A stretch of DNA of 64,000 nucleotides from Posidonia oceanica (taxonomy: Eukaryota > Streptophyta > Magnoliopsida > Alismatales > Posidoniaceae). Positions 21,743 through 32,512 of this stretch are shown here, one piece after another. Every line of letters starts with the position of its first letter. Position 1 is the first letter of the stretch. A model generated the notes under the pieces. The model ran no database searches, was not told where the DNA came from, and saw only the letters and a list, made by a program, of their open reading frames with translations. The position numbers and the translations under genes were made by a program. The stretch lies in contig JAZBRS010000029.1 of NCBI GenBank assembly GCA_037176725.1, positions 120,313,001 to 120,377,000 of the forward strand. The letters run 5' to 3'.

Positions 21743-23664
21743 GATAGCTTGTCCTCGTCCTTTCGGCACAAGGAAACAAGGCAGGCGGAACTTCGTCCGT
21801 ATGGTACGGAGGCGCTAAAAAAGATAGCTTGTCCTCATCCTTTCGGCACGACGAAACAAGGCAGGCAGGACTCCGTCCGTCCGGTACAGAGTCACGCAAA
21901 AGGATAGCTTGTCCTCGTCCTTTCGGCACGAGGAAACAAGGCAGGTGGGACTCCGTCCGTCCGATACAAAGGCGTGCGAAAAGATAGCTTGACCTCATCC
22001 TCTTGGGATGAGGAAACAAGGTAGGCAAGACTCCGTCTGTCTGGTATGGAGTCGCGTAAAAGGATAGCTTGTCCTCGTCCTTTCGACACGAGGAAACAAG
22101 GCATGCGGGACTCCATCTGTCCCGTACGGGATCACGCAAAAGGATAGCTTGTCCTCGTCCTTTCGGCATAAGGAAACAAGGCAGGCGGGAGTTCGTCCAT
22201 CCGATACGGGGTCGCACAAAAGGTTAGCTTGCCCTTGTCCTTTCGGCACGACGAAACAAGGCAGGCGGGACTCCGTCTGTTCGGTACGGAGGCGCACAAA
22301 AGGATAGCTTGCCCTCATCCTTTTGGCACGAGGAAACATGGTAGGTGGGACTCCGTCCATCCGGTATGGGGTCGAGCAAAAGGATAGCTTGTCCTCGTCC
22401 TTTCGGCTTGAGGAAACAAGGTAGGTGGGACTCCGTCCGTCAGGTACAAGGTCACGCAAAAGGATAGTTTGCCCTCGTCATTTCGGCACGAGGAAACAAG
22501 GTAGGCGGGACTCCATCCATCCAGTACAGAAGCGCGCAAAAGGATAGCTTGCCCTCGTCCTTTCAGCACGAGGAAACAAGGCAGGCGGGACTCCGTCCGT
22601 TCGATATAGGGTCATGCAAAAGGATAGCTTGTCCTTGTCCTTTCAGCACAAGGAAACAAGGCAGGCGGGACTCCGTCTATCTGATACGGAGTCGCGCAAA
22701 AGGATAGCTTGTCCTTGTCCTTTCGGCATGAGGAAACAAGGCAGGCGGGACTCCGTCCATCTGATACGGGGTCGCGCAAATGGATAGCTTGTCCTCATCC
22801 TTTCAACACGAGGAAACAAGGCAGGCGGGACTCCGTCCGTTCGGTACAGAGGTGCACAAAAAGATAGCTTGTCTTCATCCTGTTGGCACAAGAAAACAAG
22901 GCAGGCAGTACTCCGTCTGTCTGGTACGAAGTTGCACAAAAGGATAGCTTGTCCTCATCCTTTCGACACGAGGAAACAAGGCAGGCGGGACTCCATCCGT
23001 CCGGTACGGGGTCACACAAAAGGATAGCTTGTCCTCATCCTATCGGCACGAGGAAACAAGGCAGGCGGGACTTCATTCGTCCAGTATGGGGTCGCACAAA
23101 AGGCTAGCTTGCCCTTGTCCCTTCGGCATGAGGAAACAAGGCAGGCAGGACTCCGTCCGTTCGGTTCAGAGGCGCACAAAAGGATAGCTTGCCCTCGTCC
23201 TTTCGGCACAAGGAAACAAGGTAGGCAGGACTCTGTCCATCCGGTACGGGGTCGCGTAAAAGGATAGCTTGTCCTCATCCTTTCGGCATGAGGAAACAAG
23301 GCAGGTGGGAGTCCGTCCGTCCAGTACAAGGTCGTGCAAAAGGATAGCTTGCCCTCATCCTTTCAGCATGAGGAAACAAGGCAGGCGGGACTCTGTCTGT
23401 CCAGTACGGAGGCACGCAAAAGGATAGCTTGCCCTCGTCCTTTCAGCACGAGGAAACAAGGCAGGCGGGACTCTGTTCGTCCGGTACGGAGTCGTGCAAA
23501 AGGATAGCTTGTCCTCGTCCTTTCGGCACGAGGAAACAAGGCAGGCGGGACTCCGTCCATCCGATACGGGGTCGTGCAAATGGATAGCTTGTCCTCATCC
23601 TTTCGGCATGAGGAAACTAGGCAGCCGAGACTCCGTCCGTCTGTTACGGAGTTGCGCAAAAGGA
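21743..23664. repeat. 80-bp tandem array, 24 copies, abutting LTR B
   Basis: GATAGCTTGTCCTCGTCCTT recurs every 80 bp from 21743 to 23581 with no length change in 24 copies. Each unit holds two potential hairpins: CCTCGT/ACGAGG, and a CTCCGT/ACGGAG-type pair. Some copies carry matching changes in both arms (CCTCAT/ATGAGG in copies 4, 20, 21 and 24; CCTTGT/ACAAGG in copy 12), others only in one. The first copy begins exactly at the LTR end. Minus-strand frames are open through many units because of the repeat and are not genes. Confidence 0.92.
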
Positions 23665-23748
23665 TAAGAAGTTGACAAATTCTGGTCTTACCGACCAGAA
23701 AAGGAAAGGCACGATATGATGTTCTAGACTCATCGACTGAAAAAAGCA

Positions 23749-23940
23749 AAGCAAATGATAAGTTTCGGACTTATCGACCGGAAACGATAAGTTTCGGACT
23801 TATCGAACGCAAGAAGGGGCTGAAATGTGATAAGTTTCGGACTTATCGACCGTAATAGGATAACGGGAATACCAGTACCTGGAGGTATGTAGAGGTCCGT
23901 AGATGGTCCCGTGATAGTTAGGGGTGTCAGCCCGGAGAAA
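23749..23940 (-). repeat. Structured short repeats next to the 80-bp array
   Basis: Units at 23757, 23785, 23829 and 23912 have GATAAG...CTTATC (or GATA...TGTC) arms interleaved with CGG...CCG or GGG...CCC arms, the same layout as the array at 32513-33492 in element C; in the 23785 unit the CCG arm is lost. This suggests that 21743-23950 derives from the 3' untranslated part of a related element. Confidence 0.6.
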
Positions 23941-25080
23941 GAAATCCAGGCGAGGGCGCGCTCTGATGCGTCAGGCTGGTGATCTGTGACTGCATCGTCT
24001 CGAGGGGCAATACTACGGCTTCTGTTCTGATAGGGGTACATATGCAATTATGCCAAACTGTGGGGGTATTGTTGCAATTTACCCCGCTACGGGAGTTCTA
24101 TACTCTTGTCTGGTGGCTGCATGCTCTGAAGGATGTCTCAGGCTAAGGGGAACTCTATGGGTAGGTTGTAACTGCATAGAGCGCTGAAGAGTGTGCTTTG
24201 TGGTTCTTGCGGGAAGATAGGGGCATTGATGCAAATTTCCCAGCCAAGGGCATGTGGCGATTCTGCCTAACCTAGGATGATTGAGGGATGCTGTGATGAT
24301 GCTCTGATCAATTTGCCAACCAACCTGAAGAGGTTTTGACTGTGATAAATTACTGGGGCCTTTCTGTAATTTTCCCATACTGTGATATTTGCTGGCTAAC
24401 TCAGGCTATTGCGACCTGACAGGGCTCTGTAGAAGTCCCCCCTGTGATTTCAAAGGGTTTTGTTGAGGCTCAGTGGAAGGTCGGAGCTGATTTGACATTT
24501 CTACAGAAGCGAGGTGGCTTATTCGCAATTTCTGTAAGTTGGGGGAAATGTCCTGCAATCTGCTAAATATCACTGCTCTGCTATTCATCTGGGGCATTCA
24601 TGATCCAACAAGCATTATTGGGCATTTGATACATTGATGCGAAGGCTCTGCCAAAGGCTGTGATCATTTCTGATGCTCGTGCAAAAGTCAGGGACCTGTG
24701 TGTAATTTCGCAAAACTACAGGGCTTTAAGGCAATTTCCACCGTTCTAGGGAGTCCTCTGGTGATGTCAACTTGTGCCTGGTGCCACGACAATTTGTTAA
24801 GTGGAGGGACTCCAGCTGATTTGTTGCAAAGGCTAGGATGCGATCGCAAATTTACTGGGTAAATTGTGCTTTTGACCCTAAAGGAATTTTGCTGGGAATG
24901 CCAAAGAGTTTTAAAACCTGACGGGTCCCAAAGGAGCAACTGCTGCAACTGTCTTGTGGCTTTTTAAGATGCATCCCTTCACTTGATTCCAAACAGCCAT
25001 TTTAACTTATGGACACTATTCATTTATTCAAGCCCAATGCCCACTTTTGATAAGTTTTTATTTCATTTGGTTTTCATTTC
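23941..25080. other. Unassigned stretch upstream of the plus-strand gene remnant
   Basis: No convincing frame on either strand. It contains loosely repeated phrases of the kind GGGGTATTGTTGCAATTT, reminiscent of the degenerate LTR fields, so it may be very old LTR-like sequence. Nothing else is supported. Confidence 0.4.
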
Positions 25081-25845
25081 TTCAAGTGACACTCGTGCCC
25101 TAGACTCTCTTCTCCACCCTTCTCCCACAACAGTCTGCTCGTCCTCCCCCTCTCCTGTGTGCGGCGGTGGAGTGGTGATCACCGGCGAGATCAAGGGCGG
25201 CGGCCTGGGATGACTCTCTGGCAACGGCGAAATGGTATGCCCCCATTCTTTTCTGTGCTTGCATTCCATTCCTCCTCAACCCCTCTCTTTCCGGGATGTC
25301 GACAGGCTGGTGGTGTTGTCACCGGTGGGTGCACAGGGAGGTGGAGCCACTGGTTGGGTGGTGTCTGCCATGGTGCTCATGGGCGGCATTGCCCAGCCGA
25401 CGGGGCTCGCACATGAGAGGTCCGGTGATTGCGATGCTCGGCTGACAGGGCTTGCACGGAGGGGGCCGGTGGTTGCCGTGACCGACTCTCCTCATTCATT
25501 TTTTGAACTACAGTATGAATGCCAATGAAATGCCTCTTTGCTCTATTTCTTGATTTTTGCTTTGCTTGATGTACCACTACTGACGAATATACTGATTCTC
25601 CACTTGTGATTATGATTTCCTGCTTGATGTAATGTGCCATGAGCAGGCTTGAACATTCATGACTAGTTCTGTATTTTATTTTCCTGATTTTGCTTTGTAT
25701 GCCGTACCGGCTATATGATGATTTTGATTTCTAGCTTTCCTCTTTTGCTGAATGCGAAATGCCAATTTGAATAATTGACTTTCAATTTCATCTTCCTGAT
25801 TTGCCTGATATGTTATGCCAGGTGTGTGTTTGACTGTCATGAACT
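25081..25845 (+). other. Possible 5' part of a plus-strand gene, cut by element C
   Basis: A CT-rich stretch (25099-25160) like a plant 5' UTR leads to an ATG at 25210 and a donor-like AATG|GTATGC at about 25234. Then comes a GC-rich open stretch to about 25500 and T-rich, intron-like sequence to 25845. Element C inserted at 25845/54178; the plus-strand exons with PMD similarity resume about 400 bp beyond its far side. Joining the two sides into one gene is inference. Confidence 0.35.
25841..25845. other. Target site duplication of element C, left copy
   Basis: GAACT stands immediately left of the TGTAG start of the 3' LTR, and GAACT again immediately right of the other LTR end (54178-54182). 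A 5-bp duplication is what Ty3/gypsy integrases produce. Confidence 0.93.
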
Positions 25846-26469
25846 TGTAGCGATCCCGATCGGAACCAGGCTCGCTATTTAGCGGCGATTGAGATCCGAG
25901 GAAGAGGCTCAACTCGAAAAACACTTAAAATCGAGGAGAAAAAGGAAAAGATAAGACAAATCAGAGTCGCCACCACGTCTATTAACGGAAGACGAGGAAA
26001 ACCGGGGTAATGCGTGAATTAACGCGCAAAACCGAGCGATAAATGCAAAGCAAAGCAATGCAAAGGGAAACAAATGCAAACAAATGCAAATGAGATGACT
26101 CTAACCTAGGATAAGGGCGGTACGGTCATTGCGGGCCAAAAGACAGGGTAAGGACTCCTGTTACGTGCGGGGAAGGTATTAGGCACCCCCGACACGTCCG
26201 AAAATCGGTCTTTCTAGACTTACGCTCGCATACGCAGAAAGATGCAGGATTGAATGCCTATGTGCCTAAGAATGCCTAAATGAATGCTCGAGGAGTGCTC
26301 TAAGTGGGAAGAAACAATGCAAGGAAGTAAACGTGCTCTCTAAGTGCTCAGCTGCGCTGTCTGTGTTCCGAACCAGGCGTAACCTAGCTCGTGAGAACTC
26401 CAGGCAGTAAGCATCATAACCCTATATGCAAATGCAAGCGAGAAAACGAAACAGCGAGAAAACCATGCA

Positions 26470-26830
26470 ATGCAATCGACATGCAAGAGAAAACGGCGCA
26501 AAACACGCAAAACGAGGCGAGAAACGAGAAAGGCACGCAAAACGATGCAAAGAAGCGAAATCGGCACGCGAAACAAGCGAGAAAGCGAGACAACACGCAA
26601 AACGAGACAAGAAAACAGGAAACTACTCAAAACGAGACGAGAAAACAGAAAGGTACGCAAAACGGAGCGAGAGAAAGAAACCGGCATGCAAAACAAGCGA
26701 GAAAGCAGGACAACACGCAAAACGGGACAAGGAAACAGGAAACCACGCAAAACGAGACGAGAAAACAGATGGGCACGCAAGACGGAGCGAAAACGAGGGC
26801 GGGCACGCGAAACGGTGCCAAAACAGCGAA
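26470..26830. repeat. Degenerate 30-bp-type tandem repeat in the C 3' LTR
   Basis: Variants of CACGCAAAACGAGACAAGAA about every 30 bp; the same array is at 48683-49043 in the 5' LTR. It is the counterpart of the arrays in A (about 8010-8600), B (16430-16720) and F (61143-61640), each with its own unit sequence and copy number. Confidence 0.75.
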
Positions 26831-28654
26831 GCAAAACCTTGAAGAAGCCCTGTAAATGCAAGAATGCAGAGAGAGATTAGAGGAGGCCAAAGGGGAGTCA
26901 AAACAACGTGCGTGTAAGAACAGACGTTGTTTAGGACCACTCAGAGTAGGTGTGAAGACCTACTGAGGGGGGAAGGGGCAAATGGAGGGGTTACCACCTC
27001 TTTGCGACTGTTTCCCACTAAACCGTTCCACGGTGTGTCTCGCATGCTGCCCAAAGCTCGCGATGCGATCGGATCGTGGAAAAGGGGAAGAAAGTCACAT
27101 AAAGTGGCAAATCCAGGGAGAACGCAACACGAAACACACAGGGAAACGCGAAACGAGGATTTGAATAGACAAGCAGAAAGGGGAAGTCTTATTCTACATG
27201 CTCAAAGAGACAGAAAGCGAAAACAAGGAAAACTGTGCAAATGCCATGCAAATGAATGCAATACAGGAGTTTAGGAGGACGTACCAGGAAATCCGGGAGC
27301 CTGATCTGAAATCTGTCTGGTCTATGCTGAAGAGCGCTTCGCTGTGGTCGCTTGGGCAGCTCACTCGAGAAGATCCAACGGCCGGATTGGAAGATATCGC
27401 AGCTCCAAAGCAGAAGGGCCAGAACAGGAGAGAAGAACAGATCTAGGTGTTCAGGAGGTCCTAGGGATGTGTAAAAGGGTCCTCCCAAGTGAAAGGGAGC
27501 TAGAAGTGCTAAGTGTGTGCAAGAAGATGCTAAAATGCAAGACTAAATGGATGCGGAATGTATGCAAAAGCAAGAAAAGTAAAGAGAAGTAATTTGAGAA
27601 AAACCAGGAGTTCAGAAAGCATTTTGAAAAAGAAGAGGGGCTAAAAGTGCAAATTTTCCAGAAAACAGGGTTCCACAGGAGAAGACTTTGAAAACAGGGG
27701 AAGCCAAGGGTCTATTTGGCAAAAAAACTAGGCTCAGAAGGGTGTTTTGAAAAGAAGGTATGCTTTAAAAGAGATTTTGAAACCAAAAGGGGTCAGAGTG
27801 CAATTTTGAAAAAATCTAGGGTCTAAAATGCAAATTTTCCAGAAAACAAGGTCCTGGGGAGTCTGGGGGTACTAGTGGAAGGTCTGTATGAAATTTGGTA
27901 GGCATAGGGGCTAAAATGCAACCTAGGGGCAAAATGGTCTTTTCACATGATTTTTTAAAACATGCAGGGACCTAGGTGTGATTTTCAAATCATGCAGGGG
28001 CTGAAAATGCAATTTAGTATGGAAAATATGCTCTGGAATTTAAATGACAGGACCACAGTGCAATTTCTGGAAAACATGGGGTTAAAAATGCAATGCAGTA
28101 AGTTAAAATGCATGCAGCACAGTTACTGTCCATTTAAAATGGACCTAACTGCAAATATGATAAAGTAGAGGGGCAAATATGCAATGCATCAACCAAAAAT
28201 AAAAATCAGAACCTAAGTTTCTACAGTGCATGGACTTAAATGCAAAAATAGAAAAATGCAGGGACTTGGAATGCAATGCAGTATGGAAAAATAAAAAATA
28301 ATCCTAAGTTCTAACAGTGCATGGGACTTAAATGCAAAAATAAAAACATGCAAGGGGCCAGGATGCAATACAGTATGGTAAAATATGAGTAAATAAATGA
28401 ACTGATTAAGTGCAGGACCTAAGTGCAAAAACTGAAAACAGGAGGACTAAATTACAAAATACTAAAGCAGCACAGCACAGAAAGGGATCTACTTGCAAAT
28501 ATTGAAAACTATAAATAGATCGTGCAATTTAGCAAAGTATTTAATTAAGAACTAAGCACAATAAATGAAATAAGGACTGGAATGCAAAAAAGAGGAAACT
28601 TAGGACAGACATGCAATATTTACCCTAAAACTATATAAACTGAAAAATAAGTGA

Positions 28655-28687
28655 ACAGTATTGATCGTCGACGGCGACGATCACTGT
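28655..28687 (-). other. Covarying LTR hairpin (C 3' LTR copy)
   Basis: ACAGT (28655-28659) pairs with ACTGT (28683-28687), and GATCGTCG (28663-28670) pairs perfectly with CGACGATC (28675-28682) around an ACGG loop. The second copy is at 50868-50900. Confidence 0.6.
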
Positions 28688-30074
28688 AGCACGAAGCTTC
28701 CAGAGCTCGTGCCACCGACAGGGGGGGCTGAGGATGCGCAGTCGGGCGGAGGAGGTGCTCCCGGAGTTGGCGGAGGCAGGGCGGCAATCGGTGGAGGACG
28801 ACGCTGTCTGGAACGTGCCGGAGCGTTCGCCGGAGCTCTACAGAAGGTCTGAAGCTCGGTCCGGCCGTTCGACGCAGCGAAGCTGCACTCTGAAGACCGG
28901 AGGAGACTCCTGACGTCCGTGCGGAGCTCCGGGGATCACCGGGATGGCGTTCCGCTGGCTGGAGCGCCGTGAAGACCGGAGGACGTTGCCGGAGAAGATG
29001 ACCGGACCGGCGAGCGGAAACGGAGCAGGAGGGCCGGAAAAGCTAGTCTAAAGGGCGGGGAAGCGAGAGGAAAAGAAAAGGAAGCTAATGGAAGCAAAAT
29101 TTACCTCTTTCCGCGTCTGAGTCGTTCCCCCGACGTCAGTGGTTCCAGAGCCGGTCGGCGGAGATCGTTCTGTCACAGCGGGCGTCGTCCGTCGCTCGCG
29201 AAGGTTGGAGCGGCTTCTGAATGTTCCTCCGGTGCTTCCCAGATGGTCAGACGGAAGCTTCGCAGCACGGGTGGTGGTTCGACTGATTTGGGTTCACAGG
29301 TTGCTGCCGGAGGTCGGGGAGGGGTGTTGCTGCTCGTCGGCTTGGATGGAGCGCTCTGGGAGATCGCTGGAGGTGCGGGGAGTGGTTCTGGGTGGTTGAA
29401 ATGTTTTTTGGGAGGCTGTAGGTGGAGATTGGAAGTCGGCTGGTTTTCTGATCAGTGAGTGGCGTAAGTGTTTGTGGTGGAGTTTGGAAGCTGTGGTGAG
29501 CGGTTGGGTTCGAGGCCGGGGGATTTGGAAATGTGGAGGCCTGGTTAGTGACTGGGTGAAGTTTGGGAGGGAGTTGCGGGCTGGAGTGATGGGAATTGTG
29601 AGAGAAAGGAGCTGGGTTGCAGGTCTGGTGATCAGGGTGTTTCCGGGTGGTTTTAGGTGGTTTCAGTGGGTGGAATGGCCGGAGAATGAGGCTGGGAAAT
29701 GGCTGGGTTTTGGGTGATCTTGGGGGAGCAATGGGGAGAAGTGTGGAGGCTTGGAGTGGTGCTGGGGGATTGGAAAAGAAAGAAGGATGCTCTGCTGATA
29801 TTTTCAGAGAAGAAAAGAAGAAGACTGGATGGAGGGATCGGGCTCTGATGAGGGCTTCTCTCCGGGATGCCCAGAACTCACAAACACTCTCTTCTCCTCT
29901 CTCTTTTCACTCCGGAATTGGAAGAGGATCAGGGGAGGAGGAAGATCGCACAGAAAGGAAAGAAAATTCGGATTTTGGTCTCTGGTTTGCTGGTGGTCTC
30001 TCGTTGCTCTCTCTTGCTCGCTCTCACTGCCAATTGAAGGTCTATCTCTCCTCCACTGAAGGAAGGACGGGAAG

Positions 30075-30080
30075 CTTATA
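30075..30080 (-). promoter_or_regulatory. TATA-like box of element C (3' LTR copy)
   Basis: Sense TATAAG in the same GGAAGCTTATA context as the stronger TATATAAG of LTR B; the 5' LTR copy, which would drive the genomic transcript, is at 52288-52293. A start near 52260 is inferred. Confidence 0.4.
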
Positions 30081-31964
30081 TCTAGTAGAGGGGAGGCTGC
30101 TGGCGTGCTGGGCGCGAGCTGAGAATTTCAAACTCGGCCGGCGGTTACTGCAGCGGAGGGGACGGGGCGACCGGCTCCGGAAAAGCTGCTGAGACGAAGG
30201 AAAGGCGGCGAGTTGCTGTAGAATGAAGTGACGGAGCTTCGAATTTAAAAGGAGGAGGGAATCCTGTTGCTGCAGCTTCGCGGGAGAATCGGCCAGAGAA
30301 AAACGCAGAGGAAGATTGAGGAAGAAGAAGGGTGGGGAAGGCCGGACTGTGGGCCGAGAAAAAAAAACGAAGAAATAAAAGAAAAAAGGAAACGGGCTGA
30401 ATTGAGCCCAGTAAAGAAAAGAAAGAATAAAAAAGAAAAGTAAGAGAGAAGGAGAGGGTAGAATGGGGAAATAAGATAGGTAAAAATAAACTAAAAAAAA
30501 TAAATAAAAATATTAGAAGAGTTGTACTGTAGATTAGGATTTTAATTAAGATTTTTAATGGTTATTTTGAGTTGATTAATGTGTTTTGGGCTTGATTAGG
30601 GTTTTAGGACTTTGGTTTTGTTCTTAATTGGTTTTCACTTGTTTAAATGTTTGTTAATCCCTTTTTAAAAAATTTTATTTCTTTTGTTGGACACTTAGGG
30701 TATTGATTAGGATTTTTCAGGATTTATTTCGTATTATTTTAGGGTTGGTTTTAGATTTTAAAGTTGTAGTCTTCTTAGGGTTTTTCTTTCTTAAGTCTTT
30801 TAAGTTATGTCTTGATTTTTATTTAAGGATTTTTCTTGAAGTTTTTAGTTGGATTTTTCTGGTTTGATAGGGTGTTTTTAAGCTTTTCAGATGTGTTTTT
30901 CTTTTCTTTTTTAATTAAGCTTTTAACTTGTTTTTCTTATGTTTACTAGGTTAAGTCCTTTGCCTTCTTTAATTACTTGTCTTAGTATTTGATTTTTTAA
31001 TTCTTCTTTTTGGGTTTGTTTTTTAATTCTTCTGATGGGTTTTCACCTTTGGCGGGTTTTGATTTTATTTTAGTTTTTTCCTTGATTTTCAGTGTTTTCT
31101 TTTGATTTGTTTTGTATTTTTTAGTTTGCATGTTTAGTTTTCTTTTTAGCTTGTTTTAGTTAAGTTCAAGTTCTTAATGGCTTGTTTAATATATTTTTTA
31201 ATTGTTTTTCTTAGGGTACTGATTTGTTGTTTTATGCTTTGAGGTTTTGCAGATTTTTATGGGTTTTTGTGGATTTTTGCAAAAGGGAGAAAAGGAAAAG
31301 AGAAGGAGGGAAGAAATGGAATAAAAAGGGGAATAAAAGGAAAAAAGATAGGTTGGAGGAAAACGATTTTTAAAATTCAGAAAAAGTGTTAAAAATAAAG
31401 TAAAAATAGGGATAGGATAGAGGAAGGGTAGAAGCACAGAGGGGGCCCACAGCCAGACCCAAAAAGGATGAGAAGGGGGGAAAAAGGGAGATGATAATTA
31501 GGAGAGAGAGAGGAGAGAGAAAACGATAATCCCGGAGAGAGAAAAGGATAATTTGAGTGAATGGAGGTCTTAATGGTCTCGGAATTGGGTGAAAATTGGT
31601 GGGTGGGTAGTCTAGGTTTTGAAGTCTTGGGTTTGAAATTTTGGTTTGATTCTAAAGAGGTTTTGGAGGGGTTTCAAGGTGTAGAAAAAGGGTAGTTTCA
31701 CCTAAGTTTTCTAGGGTTTTTGGGAATGGGTCAGGCTTGGAAAATCCTAGGTTTTTGGGTAGGTTTGTTGAGTGGATAGTGGTGGGTTTTCCTATGAATT
31801 TTGGTTAGGTTCAGAGGTTGGGAAGGGGGGTAAAGGTTTAGGCCAAAACGGGCTGATTTTGAAGGGTTGAGAGGAGGGTTAGGGTTAGGGTTTGGTTGGG
31901 GTTTGATCCAGCAATCAACCAGAGGGCTCCAAGGGTCTAGGCCTGCCAAGATGGGGTGTCAACA

Positions 31965-31981
31965 GATGCCCCTCCCTGAGC
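31965..31981 (-). other. Polypurine tract of element C
   Basis: In sense AGGGAGGGG (31969-31977) followed by CATC and then the TGTTG start of the 3' LTR. This is the place where plus-strand DNA synthesis is primed in LTR retroelements. Confidence 0.75.
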
Positions 31982-32512
31982 GAGGGCAAGCGGAGCGCGG
32001 CCGCTGCTCAGGGTTGACAAGACACCCCATCTGACCGGCGGGAGCAGCGGGTTGCTATGGGCGTGAGCTACTTATTCGGCGGATGCACCGAAGATCGTAG
32101 CCCGTTGCCGCAATGCAAAATGCCAGTGCAGATGGATGCTGTGCTGTGTGTATGTATGCTGATGCGAGTGCAATGCAAGAGTTAGTATAAAAGTTATTGC
32201 AGCTAGAAGAAAATGCTAATGCTGTGCAAGTGATACTGATGATGCTAAATTGGCGTGCAGTGCTAGCTAAGAAAATGCAGAGATGATGCAAGAAAATGGT
32301 AAAAAGGCGCGATGTGGTGCAAATGCCTGGCAGGGAGGGCAGGCTTGCACGACAAAGCGAAGGAAAACAGGGTGCAGCTGGTCCCCGCCCGGGGAGCAAG
32401 CTAGCAGGAAAGAAGGGCGCGAGAGGAAAGAGGCCAACTCTCCTATCGCAGAAAGGGGGTGCGTGACTTCATCTTCCTGGGACAAGGTCACGCCGAAAAG
32501 GAGAAAAAAAAT
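31982..32512 (-). other. Start of the C 3' untranslated region, no gene
   Basis: Apart from a GCGTGAC/GTCACGC pair (32461-32493) I see no gene or repeat. Short frames exist but none is recognisable. Confidence 0.5.

Larger units (their letters stand above)
25846..31964 (-). repeat. 3' LTR of element C (6119 bp)
   Basis: Contains, from left to right, a PBS-like motif (about 25963-25976), the conserved hairpin block (26168-26191), a degenerate 30-bp-type array (26470-26830), a possible donor-like site (near 27285), the ATGCAATTTT field (27590-28640), the covarying hairpin (28655-28687), CCGGAG-rich sequence (28690-29900), a TATA-like CTTATA (30075-30080), the T-rich U3 and a telomere-like GGGTTAGGGTTAGGGTTT at 31876-31893. 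Plus-strand frames inside it (for example 29647-30192) are repeated unchanged in the other LTR and have no recognised protein. Confidence 0.95.

Noticed and set aside
21743..23664. CRISPR-like regular array
   Set aside because: The repeats are contiguous with no unique spacers, in plant DNA; it is a tandem satellite.
22315..23749. Minus-strand Cys/Pro/Arg-rich frames over the 80-bp array
   Set aside because: Open because of the repeat; broken at different places in each copy.
29139..30192. Plus-strand Gly/Trp-rich frames in LTR C (also 51346-52405)
   Set aside because: Antisense to the LTR leader; no family resemblance, and present only as LTR copies.
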